From Larix kaempferi (taxonomy: Eukaryota; Streptophyta; Pinopsida; Pinales; Pinaceae), in the NCBI GenBank assembly GCA_027924585.1, contig BSBM01000486.1, forward strand, positions 41,308,001 to 41,372,000: 64,000 bases of DNA, read 5' to 3'. Shown one piece after another: positions 53,487 to 64,000 of the stretch. The notes beneath the pieces were generated by a model. That model saw nothing but the letters and a program-made list of their open reading frames with translations, did not search any database and was not told where the DNA came from. How positions within the stretch are numbered: position 1 is the stretch's first letter; the number at the start of each line of letters is the position of its first letter. Position numbers and translations under genes: made by a program.

Positions 53487-54520
53487 TTAAATAAGCAATG
53501 GCCTTCTCTTCTTGACTTGTACAAGTCTTATGGCTTCACCACTGGCATCACATTTCACTTGGAATGGATTACTAAAATCAGGTAACACCAACACAGGCAT
53601 CTCTATAATCTTTTTTTTCAGCAATTGAAATCCTTTTTTAGCTTCCATGGTCCATCTAAATGGCGGCTTGTCCTTAGACTTGACAATCTCCATAATTGGT
53701 GCATTTATCCCACTGAAATTTTTGATAAATTTCCTATAGAAGCTCGCCAATCCATGGAAACTCCTCTCCTCAAAATAATTTTTGGGAGAAGGCTAGTCTG
53801 TGATTGCTTTCACCTTCTCTGGATCCATTTTCAAACCCTCTATGGATATAACAAAACCCAGATACACTAATTATTCCTTCATGAATGAACACTTCTTTAA
53901 ATTAATAATCAGCTCTTATTGCTGCAATTTCTTCAAGACATACCTCAAATGCCTCAAATATTCTTCTCTTGACTGACTATATATCAAGATATCATCAAGA
54001 TACACAATCACAAATTTTCCTACGAACTCTTTCAAAACCTCATTCATCAGTCTCATAAAAGTGTTAGGTTCATTAGATAGACCAAATGGCACAACTCGCC
54101 ATTCATACAATCCTTCATTAGTTTTAAAAATTGTCTTCCACTCATCTCCTTCTCAAATTCTGATCTCATGATATCTGATTTTAAAATCTATCTTGGAGAA
54201 ATACTAAGCACCACTTAAACAATCTAATAATTTAATAAATCATCAATGCGAGGTAAAGGAAACATATACCTGGTTGTGATCTTATTGATAGCTATGGAGT
54301 CTATACACATTCTCCAACCACCATCCTTCTTTGGATTCAGCACAGTAGGTATTGAACATTGACTCAAACTCTCATTAATCAATCCCTTATCCAACAATTC
54401 CTAAACTTTTTTTTGATCTCTTCATTCTCTTATGGAGTCATTCTATAGGCAGCTTTATTTGGAAAATTTGCTCCAGGGATCAAGTCAATATGATGACTTA
54501 TACTCCTTATGGGTGGAAAT
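53487..54520 (-). pseudogene. Reverse transcriptase of the gypsy Pol
   Basis: In minus orientation the order is [20 protein letters not shown] (about 54,330-54,280), [20 protein letters not shown], then [13 protein letters not shown] with the YxDD catalytic box. Next is MASFYRKFIKNFSGINAPI and the RNase H entry FQVKCDASGEA. Several frame changes and stops separate these. It copies element RNA to DNA in functional relatives. Confidence 0.9.
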
Positions 54521-54819
54521 TCATTTGGTAAATCATCCACTATGATGTCATTGTATTCATTCAACATATCTTGGATTTCTGTTGGCAAATCTCAAACAAT
54601 AGTGTTTGTAAGAATTACTTTAGGCTTACAAATTAAAGCAAAAATTACCTCCTCTTCCTCCATTTGCTGTAAAAATTATTTTCCACTCATCAACAGTGCC
54701 TTTGGACTGTTATCCTTTGATGTGTCTTCATCTTGTAATGGTACAAGTGTATGCTTGATACCATCCTTTTCAAGCTTATACAAGTTCTTTCTCCCATCAT
54801 GCATGGCATTTCTGTCAAA

Positions 54820-55188
54820 CTACCATGGTCTTCCCAGCAGTAAATGACACACATCCATAGGCATCACATCACATGTAAAATTATCCTTATTGCTACCAAC
54901 TTGCAACTCTACCTCACAATGTTCATTCACTAACATCTGATGACCTTTTTGTAACCAAGACACCTTATATGGCACTGGGTGTTTGGTCTTCTTCAAAACC
55001 AACTTATCCACTACCTCTGTAGACATTAAGTTGTCCGTACTACCACTATCAATGACTGCCTTATAGCACTTACCTCTTACTTTGTAGATGGTTCTGAACA
55101 AAGCCTTCCTTTGTACTAGTTCATTGGTCTCCTTCATTCGTTTTGGCAACACCTTCTTCAGCAATAAGGACTCCCTAGTCTCAAGCAC
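54820..55188 (-). pseudogene. Aspartic protease of the gypsy element
   Basis: 122 open codons containing the active site VIDSGSTDNLMS and the later DVCHLLLGRPW strand, the gypsy protease fold. Its upstream part is cut off by copia-3, whose target duplication starts at 55234. Confidence 0.88.
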
Positions 55189-55238
55189 ATTTTCAAATGT
55201 TGGTGCATTTGCTTCCCCTGTCTCTGCTTGAGCAATAT

Positions 55239-56384
55239 TGTAAATTTTTCTTAGTTTTGCACCTTGCTGGCTTATGTCAACATTTCAATGGTTTTCATTC
55301 CCAGCCAGTTTTGCATAGGCTGGAAACTACTTATGAAAATTCTCAAACAATTAAATACGCTAAAAAATCACTTTAACAGGCAGAAAATAATTTTAACATG
55401 CACACCATAAAAAAAAATCAGACTCATAATTTTCAACCAATAGCCCTGGAATAACCCCCACGGTGAAAACCAGTCAGAGAGAGAGTTTATTATTTCTTCA
55501 ATAAATCTCAGTACATAAATTTTACAGCAGAAATGTACTTATCTCCACCATGAAATTTCACCCAGAAATTATCTCGAAATCAGTGCCAAAACTGCAGCCT
55601 CGATTTATGTGCTTGTGGGTGCCTCGATTTCTGTGCTAAAGGTACAAAATCCGTACAGTACGGTCCTCCTTGAAATCTATGCAACCTGTCTCGATTTCTG
55701 TGCCCTAAATCTTCCTCGAAAACTATGCAGCAGACCTCGATTTCTGTGCCAAATACTCTGCCTCGAAAACTGTGCAAAAATTCTCAGGATTTGTGCCTAG
55801 AATTACATCGGGATGCCTGTTAACTGTCTTGAAACTCGTGCCCAAAAATACCTTGGGATTCATGCCCAGTTTCACCTTGAAAACCATGCCCAACTGACTG
55901 TTGTATCGTACACCTCGGGATGCATGCTGTTATGAAGAAATATTGTTGCTCACAAATCCGTACAGTGCATTAAATGCTCAGTAGGTTACCTCGAAATATG
56001 TGCTAGCTGAAACTTGCATTAAATGCCTCCTCGAAATGTGTGCCAATGCTCTCTTGCTCTCTCTTGCTCTCTCTTCACTTGAATCTCTCAAAAGTGATCT
56101 TCATTTGCCTCCCTTCACCTTTTTGTTCAAACCCTAGGGTTTTCTAAATCCAATGGATGAGATTAGATTAGACCAACAATGGAAATTAAATGCTCCATTT
56201 ACTTCTCATAAATTATTAATTTCCCTCACCCACTTAAATTTATCAAAAAGTGACTTTAAGTTTATAAAGTCTCATTAAATGCCTTTTCTCAAGTCATTTA
56301 ATGTGAGGGTAAGTTTTTCCCCCTTTCTAAGTGACTTAGGCAAAAGTCACTAGGGGAACACTTCTCTAGGTATAAAAACTAACA
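55239..56384 (-). repeat. LTR of copia-3 (3' in element orientation, long form)
   Basis: Plus-strand ends TGTAAATTTTTCTTAG...AAAAACTAACA. The repeat array fills about 55560-56060. The polypurine tract AAGAGGGAG lies at 56385-56393 on the minus strand. Confidence 0.93.
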
Positions 56385-58745
56385 CTCCCTCTTATCGAGG
56401 AAGGTGTTCTGCACCACTCCAAACTTGTCTCTGAAGAAGACAAACTTCCCTCTCCCAGAGATTTCGTCAGGATATCTGCTACCTGCTCATCAGTGGAAAT
56501 ATACTGCAACTCAACTGCTCCTCTCTGGACGTAGTCACGGATGAAATGGTACCTGATCTCAATGTGCTTTGACCTGTCATGGAACACTGGATTCTTAGAG
56601 AGCTGAATGCAACTCTGATTGTCACAATAGATCACCGTAGGTCTAAGCTCCTGATCAAATAAATCTACCAACTTACGAAGCCACAGTGCTTCGCAAGTAG
56701 CCTGACTGGCTGCCATATACTGAGCCTCAACGGAACTCAATGCAACGAACTTTTGTTTCCGACTGAACCACGACACTGCTGCCGAGCCCAAATTGAAACA
56801 ACAACCGGAAGTGCTCTTCCGATCCGTCACACTGCCTACCCAGTCTGAATCTATGAAACCAACCAAACTGACTCCACCCGAACCCCTGTAATCCAAACCA
56901 TAGTCCACTGTACCTGCTAGGTATCTCAGCACATGTTTTGCGGCAATCCAATGTACACTCCTAGGCTCCACCATGAACTGGCTAAGAGTGTTCACCGCAA
57001 AACACAAGTCTGGCCTGGTGTTGACCAGATACATCAACAATCTAATGAGCTGACGATAAAGTGTAGGATCCACCAACTTACCCTTAGAAGCATGAAGTTG
57101 CTTCCAATTGGTGATCATAGGTGTAGACATCGGCTTGCAGTCCTCCATCCGAAATCTCCTCAAAATATCAACTGCATACTTCCCCTGTTCTAGCAAAATA
57201 TGTCCAGGCTCCTGCCAAACCTCCATCCCCAGATAATAATGCATCAACCCAATGTCAGTGATCCCGTACTCCGTAGCAAGGTCTCTCTTGCAATGTGCAA
57301 TGAGACGCTCATCACCTGTGATAAATAAGTCATCAACATGTAACAAAAGAATGAGAGGATCTCCACAAACCACAATGTAGTATAGGTTGGGATCAGCCTC
57401 ACTCTTCTAAAAACCCATCGATGTCAAGTATGTATCGATCCTATTGTACCAAGCTCTAGGAGCTTGCTTCAGTCCATACAAGGCTTTCCTCAGCCTGCAC
57501 ACATGAGAATCTCTCCCATGAATCTCGAATCCCTGTGGATGCTCTAAGTACACCTCCTCCTGCAGAAGACCATTGAGAAATGCAGTCTTCACATCCATCT
57601 GGTGGATCTTCCAACCCATCTCTGCTGCTATAGAAATCACTGCCCTGATGGAAGAATATCGAGCAACTGGCGCAAAAGTCTCATCATAGTCAACTCCCTC
57701 AACCTGTGAGAAACCCCGTGCCACAAACCCAGCCTTGTACTTCTCCACACTGCCATCTACAGCATGCTTTATCTTGTAAAGCCACTTGGAAGTCACAACT
57801 GACTTCCCCTCTGGTCTCGACACTATCTCCCAAGCATCATTCTTCATGATGGAATGGTACTCTTCCATCATGGCATCTCTCCAAACCTGATGCTGAGAAG
57901 CCTCCTCAAATGTGGAAGGCTATAAATCACGAAGACTCGCAACAAGAGCCATACCCAACCTGTCTGGCATCACAACAGACCTGATCTCCTTCTGGGGTCT
58001 ACCAAATACCTTTGCCTCCTTCAAGGTTTCCTGAAGCCATTTAGGCTTCCTCTTCCTTGAAGGATCCTCCCATACTGGTCTATCCTCATCTGAGGAACTC
58101 CCAGAAGCAGAAGGTCCAACACCCTGAGGGTCAGTGACTGATGAACCAGTCCCTAAAGAACCTGTAACTTGAGAACCAGAACTTGAACCTGTCCCTGAAG
58201 TACCTGTCACCTGAACCACTGAACCTGTAGAAGTTGTCCCTGTACTCTATGATCCAGTCACTTCGGAAACCTGTGGACCTGAGATCTGTATCAAAGAAGC
58301 CTGAGTCACCTGAGGTGTGGAAGCCGATGGCTCCCCCTTCTCTATCTCTCTGGACTTCCTCAAGGCTCTCTCCTCATCAAACTTCACCTCCCGCCTAACA
58401 ACAACCTTCTTCTATCCAGGAAGGTAAATCCGATAATCCTTCGAAGTCTCATCATATCCCACAAAGATGCCTCTCTCTGCAGTGGGATCAAACTTCGTCC
58501 TCTTCTCAGAAGGGACGTGAGAATAAGTCAAAGAACCAAATATACGAAAGTGGCTCACGGTGAGGACTCTTGTTCTGCAGATAAACTGCAGTGCTACATG
58601 CCTCTTCCCATAGAAAGAACGGTAAACCCTAATCATGGAGCATCGCTCTTGCTGCTCCCACAATCGACATGTTCTTCCTCTCTGCTACTCCATTCTGCTC
58701 AGGAGTGTAGGGAACTGTCAGTTGTCTCTGTATACCCTCCTGTGT
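56366..58745 (-). pseudogene. pol: Copia-3 Pol: integrase tail, reverse transcriptase and RNase H
   Basis: From about 58,663 the frame differs from the gag-integrase half (frameshift at 58,664-58,745). It reads SHFRIFGSLTYSHVPSEKRT (integrase tail), a low-complexity G/S/T linker, then RT (WEIVSRPEGKSVVTSKWLYK; LLLHVDDLFITGD) and RNase H (GFIDSDWVGS, ALSSVEAQYMAAS, YCDNQSCIQLS). Premature TAGs lie at 58412, 58247, 57920 and 57407. A further 1-nt shift near the end replaces the usual C-terminus that runs into the LTR. It is dead, but each domain is easily recognised. Confidence 0.9.
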
Positions 58746-60563
58746 TCAAAAACCATCGAACTCCTTGGAGGTATACTCACCCCCATTGTCTAATCTCAAC
58801 ATCCGAATCTTCCTCCCTGTTTGCTTCTCCACAAGGGATTTGAACCCTTGGAAGACACTCAATACTAAGGGTGACTTCTTGCTCCTCAAGAAGTAGATCC
58901 AGGTCTTCCTGGAGTAGTCATCAATGAAGGTGATATAGTACTCAAATCCATTCAAAGAGACTGATGACATAGGGCCACAAATATCAGAATGGATCAAATC
59001 AAGTACTCCTACTGCTCTAGTGTCACTACTTGGAAAATCAGTCTTGGTGTACTTTCCCAAAGCACACCCCCTGCACACATCACTCTGCTCAGTGCTGAAC
59101 TCGGGCAAACTTGTAACCATGCTCCTCAACAATCTTAGAGCTGGGTGATGTAAGTGGGCCATCCTCCGATGCCATAGTTCACATAGCTCACTGCTGCTGC
59201 TGTGTGCTAGAGCGTGTTGCGGTTGAAACAAGAGCTTGTACAGCTTTCCACATCTAACCCCATTGTCCATGGAGCTAGATAATCCTGTAGTCCTGGGGAA
59301 TACTTGCACTCGCCCATCCAAGAAACATACCCCAAGACCCCTGTCCTCAATGGTGGAAACTGATACAAGGTTCTTCTTCATCCCAGGGACATATAACACA
59401 TCACTCAGAGTCATGGGACTCATAGACTTCCTCTGAAATGTAATGGTCCCCCGACCAACTGCTCTAACAATGGTGTCGTCACCTAGTACAACCTCCACAT
59501 CTCTACCTGTTTGTGATAGATCGGAGAACATCTCTCGAGCTCCTGTCATGTGGCTCGAGGCTCCACTGTCAATATACCAGGTGATAGTGGTGGATGCACT
59601 CATATGATGCCCGGTCACTAAGGAATACTCAATCTCCATATCCACATCAGTGCTGGTAACCAAGGAAGCTCGCTCTCTCTCAATCTGTCCAACACACAGA
59701 GATAACTCTCTCTGAAATCTGTCTCCAAAGTCATCAACCTCTGATGAAGCTGCAATCTGCTGTCCTTTCTTCTTCTTCTTGTTTGGACACTGTGAAGCAT
59801 AGTGCCCAAACGTCTGACAACCATAGCACTTGATTTTACTCAAGTCCTTCTTCTGCCCACCCTGTTGTTGCTACTTGGCCCCACCCTTCTTGGGACCCTT
59901 CTTCTTCTTCTTCCCCTTTGTTGTCAAAGCCACATTCTCATCATCTTCCCTACCTTGTGGCAAACTGCCCTGTACGAGACCTCTCTTGGTCTCGTCCTAC
60001 ACAAAGTCATCCCACAGTCTCTCCCATGAAGGTAGGTTCTCTCTACCCACTATAGCCTGCACAAATGCACCCCAGGGCTTTAAAGCCCCATTCACTGCTG
60101 TATGCACAAGCTTAGTAGCAGTGACCACCTCCCCAACTACTGCTAGCTCATCTTTAACTGCAGATATCCTGGTAAGGTAAGTTGTCGCTCCCTTTCCACC
60201 ATTCATCTTAATACTTTTCAGTTTCTCCTTGAGAACCATCTTCCTGTTCTCATTAGAACTCTCGTATAAACTGGTCAAGGCACTCCACATCTCATGTGCC
60301 TTCTTCTTACCTGAAATGTGAGGGATGATATGGTCTTTAACTATATGAAGGATCATTCTTCTAGCTTTACAGTCCTTCTTGTTGAAGGATGATAATGCTG
60401 TTGCATCTGTAGCAGCGGGAATCTGAACAGGGTTTGCTGTAGTGTTTCTAACTACCTCCTCCCACAGTTCATTCTCCTCTAATATCAACAAAATCCTATC
60501 CTTCCATGGCACAAAGTTACCTATCCCATCCAGCCTATCCTCCAACCTAAGTCCTGTAGCCAT
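58746..60563 (-). pseudogene. gag-pol: Copia-3 gag, protease and integrase
   Basis: Starts at the ATG at 60563 (MATGLRLEDRLDGIGNFVPW), a UBN2-type gag. TAG at 59997 and 59871 fall in the basic linker. The zinc knuckle CYGCQTFGHYASQC, protease WYIDSGASSHMTG, integrase finger (LWHRRMAHLHH ... CRGCALGK) and core (LIHSDICGPM, IRMLRLDNGGEY) follow in the same frame, ending at TGA 58746-58748 just before the catalytic Glu. The stops look like single C-to-T changes of CAG and CGA. Confidence 0.92.
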
Positions 60564-60675
60564 CTTTCAACCAACCCAACAAAGTGTTGTTCACTAACAG
60601 AAGAAAAATACTGAAATTACTGAGTTCTGGAAATTTCTGTGTGTCTGCAAAATATTATTGTTTTCTTCCCCCAAG

Positions 60676-60686
60676 CTCTGATACCA
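60676..60686 (-). promoter_or_regulatory. Primer-binding site of copia-3
   Basis: Minus-strand TGGTATCAGAG, flush with the LTR at 60687. Initiator tRNA-Met type. Confidence 0.92.
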
Positions 60687-61523
60687 TGTAAATTTTTCTG
60701 AGTTTTGCAACTTGCTGGTTTATGTCAACATTTCAGTGGTTTTCATTCCCAGCCTGTTTTGCATAGGCTGGAAACTACTTATGAAAATTCTCAGACAATT
60801 AAACACGCTGAAAAACCACTTTAACAGGAAGAAAATAATTTTAACATGCACACCATAAAAAAAAATCAGACTCAGAATTTTCGGCCAATAGCCCTGGAAA
60901 GAACCCCATGGGGAAAACCAATCAGAGAGAGAGAGAGAGAGTTTATTATTTCTTCAGTAAATCTCGGTACATAAATTTTACAGCAGAAATGTACTTATTC
61001 GTGCCTAGATTCACCTTGAAAACCGTGCCCAATTGACTGTTGTACCATACACCTCAGGATGCATGCTGTTATGAAGAAATATTGCTGCTCACAAATCCGT
61101 ATAGTGCATAAAATGCTCAGTAGGTTTCCTCAAAATGCGTGCTAGCTTAAACTTGCATTAAATGCCTCCTCGAAATGTGTGCCAATGCTCTCTTGCTCTC
61201 TCTTGCTCTCTCTTCACTTGAATCTCTCAAAAGTGATCTTCATTTGCCTCCCTTCACCTTTTTGTTCAAACCCTAGGGTTTTCTAAATCCAATAGATGAG
61301 ATTAGATTAGATCAACGGTGGAAATTAAATGCTCCATTTACTTCTCATAAATTATTAATTTCCCTCATCCACTTAAATTTATCAAAAAGTGACTTTAAGT
61401 TTAGAAAGTCTCATTAAATGCCTTTTCTCAAGTCATTTAATGTGAGGGTCACTTTTTCCCCCTTTCTAAGTGACTTAGGCAAAAGTCACTAGGAGAACAC
61501 TTCCCTACGTACAAAAACTAACA
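60687..61523 (-). repeat. LTR of copia-3 (5' in element orientation, short form)
   Basis: 837 bp. It lacks the bulk of the repeat array (join near 61000, TTATTCGTGCCTAG) but otherwise parallels 55239-56384. Contains a (GA)n tract at about 60925-60950. Confidence 0.93.
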
Positions 61524-61640
61524 AATATGGGCACCTCTTTGTCCTGTACCTTCATTTTCAGGACGTTAAAATTACCTGTGACCCAATTGGTTACATTTCT
61601 AACACCTATAGACAATCTCCCTGCCTCTTCCTCTTCCTCT

Positions 61641-62509
61641 TTATATTCCTATGGAAGAAGATACTTTTCCTCTAGAGTCACTTTCGGTTTGTACCTTCTC
61701 ACCTGAGCCACCATCTCCATCCTTCTGTGTTGTGAACTTACCTCTACCAGTTTGTTGTCCCCTCCCTCTAGCAGCATTATTTCCTTTTCCACTTTGCTTC
61801 CTCATCAATTTCTCTTCTGCCTCCATGGAAAATTGATAAGCCTCATCAACATTATTAGGGGATAGCATGCTCATTTCATCTTGAATGTCCATTCTAAGAC
61901 CATTCACATATATTGTTGTCCTTTTTGTACTATCCTCTACATACCCTGCTCTCATGTTTAACCTGTAGAATTCATTTGTGTATTATGTAACTGTCATTAA
62001 TATCTGCTTAAGGTTCCACATTTGTCAAAAAAGAGAAATTTGATAATATTTAGGTAGAAGATTACCTCTAAGCTTAGCAACCATTTTGTCCCACTATTGA
62101 TCTTCTGCTTGCATTTCCTTTTCCTTTGTGCCTACACACCATCCCACCATAAAGCTGGATGTCCCTTCAGTCTGGTAACAACAAACTTTACCTTCTTCTC
62201 ATTATTTGTCTCTTCATACTCGAAGAATTTATCCATGTCATTGATTCAATCAATTAGCTCCTCAGCATTCAGACTACCATGATACGTAGATGTTTCTGTA
62301 TTTGGTCTTGTATTGGACACAAGCATTGATCTTAGCATCTTAGTCTCTGCAGTTTCCTCTGCAACTTCCCTCTCTTCTTCTGAATATTCTTCCTCTGGTT
62401 CATTGACATCTCCAACATCAGGATTTCTCCATCTATCAATTTCAATGGCTTCCAGCCTAGATTGCAGTCTTCTCATTTCCATCAGGATTTCTCCATCTAT
62501 CAATTTCAA
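61641..62509 (-). pseudogene. gag: Gag of the gypsy element, disrupted
   Basis: Fragments on the minus strand: MRRLQSRLEAIEIDRWRNPD with an acidic block (EEEYSEEEREVAEE), and later YVNGLRMDIQDEMSMLSPNN, VDEAYQFSMEAEEKLMRKQS and a glycine/arginine-rich tail, typical of chromovirus gag before the zinc knuckle. A 64-bp direct duplication (62421-62484 and 62485-62548, GGATTTCTCCATCTATCAAT) shifts the frame near the start. The end was cut off by copia-3. Confidence 0.8.
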
Positions 62510-62548
62510 TGGCTTCCAGCCTAGATTGCAGTCTTCTCATTTCCTTTT
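62421..62548. repeat. 64-bp tandem duplication inside gag
   Basis: Two adjacent, essentially identical 64-bp copies. Not a multiple of three, so it breaks the gag frame; the identity suggests it arose recently. Confidence 0.9.
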
Positions 62549-62654
62549 CTAGTCCTGCATTATTTGTTGGCATTCCTCTCCAACCACCTTGACCTCTTCC
62601 TCTGATTCTAAGAGCCATAACTTGTCACAAATAATCACACACAATGTTGTCCTA

Positions 62655-62665
62655 CTCTAATACCA
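62655..62665 (-). promoter_or_regulatory. Primer-binding site of the gypsy element
   Basis: Minus-strand TGGTATTAGAG, four bases from the LTR start. It is a one-base variant of the tRNA-Met primer site (TGGTATCAGAG), consistent with C-to-T decay. Confidence 0.8.
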
Positions 62666-62669
62666 CTAA

Positions 62670-63335
62670 TGGTGTAGGCTAAATGAAAAATCCTTCCCAA
62701 GGAAAATCTCTTTCCTCAAATAAGCAAAAGACTTGTAGTAAAAATGCTTCATATATCAACACACGTACCAACTAAAGCGTCCGCTCTAATTATTTTAATC
62801 ATCTACCATTTGGTGTTTCTACTCACCAAGGTTTGGCTTTGGTCAGTTCTTGCCCATGTGTAATCAATTGAAACCGTCGATTACCCATCTACAAAGGAGT
62901 ATGTAGAGTAAAACTTCTACAACCAGCTTAAACTACCCTCGGAAAACAAATAATCCATCTTATTTTGAATTCATAAATTCAATTAGGAATAGAGTACATC
63001 GTATTCTTCAAAAATCCTCTTATTTCCAACATTCTACAGTAAACTCTCAAATACATATAGAAAGCCCTAACTCTATTGAGATCCATAGGAATAGGAACTG
63101 CCGACTAAAAATAGCGGAATTCTATTTAAATCTAACTGATATAGCACACTGAAAATTATAACCACCTATGTGATATAGCACATTGAAAATTATAACCACC
63201 TATGTGATATAGCACACTGAAAATTAAAGAAAACTTAATCAAAATCCTAAATTCAGGGGCCCAACTCCCCTTTGTAACCGAAATTATCTTTCTAGAAGTC
63301 ATCTAAAATCGAATTTGACTGATGCTCCTGCATCA
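62670..63335 (-). repeat. LTR of the gypsy element (5' in element orientation, short form)
   Basis: 666 bp, starting TGGTGTAGGCTAAATGAAAA and ending GCTCCTGCATCA. It includes a 35-bp unit three times at about 63139-63223 (GATATAGCACA.TGAAAATTA), single in the other LTR. Confidence 0.87.
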
Positions 63336-64000
63336 CATGGACTCAAAAGTATATGGTCTTTTTACTTGATTATATTTGCTTTAGATTTATGATTATAAAG
63401 GATGTAAACATGGCTTGTATATTGTACTCATACACAATGAAAACCAAGTCTTTGAAGCAAATGCATCTTATTGATATATTCTTGTGGATGGACATTCATA
63501 AATTATTTCTAATTTCTTTTTTTATATTAGTGTCTTTTTTATTTATTGTGTACATGTATCAATGATAAAAATAGACATGGTGCATGGTGAAATCAACATT
63601 TAATAAATACAAAATTAAGTTCATAAATTTAGTATGAGTTTATAAAATTAAAGAGGAACTTTATTATGAATCCTATGGGGATATCAATATTATGATAAGT
63701 GAAACTTTGTTGTGGAATATTGAGAGGAGGAAAACTAATTTTGTGTGTAATGAGGAACATTACTTTCTATGTTAGTGCTCAACAATCATATAATAGTTTT
63801 GCATCTCTCAATATGTTTTGAGCCCAATAGTAATAAGAAGTCAATAATCAAAATAGTCAATAATAAATTTCAAAGAACTTATAAAAAATGGTTAAAATAA
63901 AAAAGAAATACATATTTTAGGAAAAGAAATTTTTTGGAAAGGCTCTCTCTCTTTATATATACATATAATTTAAAAATATAAATTAAATTGGTTAAATATA
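63336..64000. other. AT-rich flank, no gene
   Basis: Only short frames. 63353-63565 is open for 70 codons, hydrophobic by AT composition, with no support. The window ends in A/T-rich sequence with a short TATATA tract. Confidence 0.55.

Larger units (their letters stand above)
55239..61523 (-). mobile_element. Ty1/copia element copia-3, nested in the gypsy element
   Basis: 6,285 bp on the minus strand with a perfect AATAT target duplication (55234-55238 and 61524-61528) and a tRNA-Met primer site. LTRs are 1,146 bp (55239-56384) and 837 bp (60687-61523). They differ by roughly 6% over the first 300 bp, plus a deletion of about 310 bp of repeat array in the second. All domains from gag to RNase H are present but disrupted by seven premature stops, six of them TAG, and at least one frameshift. 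It is clearly older than copia-1 and copia-2. Confidence 0.95.
48872..63335 (-). mobile_element. Old Ty3/gypsy chromovirus, host to two nested insertions
   Basis: A minus-strand element with gag, protease, RT, RNase H, integrase and a C-terminal chromodomain, that is, a plant chromovirus. LTRs lie at 48872-50529 and 62670-63335, and a tRNA-Met-type primer site at 62655-62665. It is interrupted by a solo LTR (51387-52535) inside integrase and by a full copia-3 (55239-61523) between gag and protease. Without these insertions it is about 7 kb. Reading frames shift repeatedly and no target duplication could be seen, so it is old and dead. Confidence 0.9.

Noticed and set aside
63353-63565. 70-codon hydrophobic plus-strand frame near the right end
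   Set aside because: Composition follows AT-richness (F, I, L, M, Y); no flanking signal or family.

Overview
The window looks like retrotransposon-dominated, AT-rich nuclear DNA of a plant, most likely a seed plant. The evidence is Ty1/copia and Ty3/gypsy chromovirus elements primed by initiator tRNA-Met (TGGTATCAGAGC-type sites), a plant-type L1 LINE with a C-terminal RNase H, a pogo-like DDE transposase, and plant gene fragments (a CCT-eta exon, an ATL-type RING-H2 gene, an RBP45/47-like RRM piece). I found no intact host gene, tRNA, rRNA or CRISPR. The density of old, nested, decayed elements suggests a large genome such as a gymnosperm's, but that is inference only.

Layout. 1-1.1 kb: short tandem repeat and a cluster of ~150-bp fold-back repeats. 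1,147-4,083: a 2.9-kb non-autonomous LTR element carrying only gag and protease, with 98.6% identical LTRs and a GATTA target duplication. 8,162-14,234: a full-length copia element (copia-1, minus strand) whose polyprotein is broken by a single TAG; it sits just upstream of a pogo-like transposase gene (14,395-17,085, decayed C-terminal part). 17.4-19.7 kb: a ~105-bp minisatellite present as two inverted arms, then a GC-rich segment. 21-27.5 kb: AT-rich DNA holding three gene remnants: a CCT7 exon, an ATL RING-H2 pseudogene and a small membrane-protein pseudogene. 33.07-36.03 kb: a 5'-truncated LINE (minus) inserted into a tandem duplication. 36.65-37.13 kb: a second, very short LINE insertion with poly(A) and a 17-bp target duplication. 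38,371-44,483: copia-2 (minus), with LTRs 99.6% identical and a CTAGA target duplication; its open 943-codon frame joins gag directly to reverse transcriptase, with protease and integrase core missing, and its leader carries an antisense RBP45/47-like fragment. 48,872-63,335: an old gypsy chromovirus (minus) into which a solo LTR (51,387-52,535, TSD TCAAC) and a complete copia-3 (55,239-61,523, TSD AATAT) of the same family have inserted in opposite orientations.

How it works together: the autonomous-type elements decay mainly through nonsense codons that are strikingly often TAG, as expected if methylated CAG sites deaminate. The two youngest-looking insertions (the gag-protease element and copia-2) are both non-autonomous, so they must have been mobilised in trans. 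The most interesting items are copia-2, the gag-protease element, the expandable repeat array in the copia-3 family LTR, and the gene-fragment cluster at 24.4-27.5 kb. I did not find a convincing new multi-gene system.
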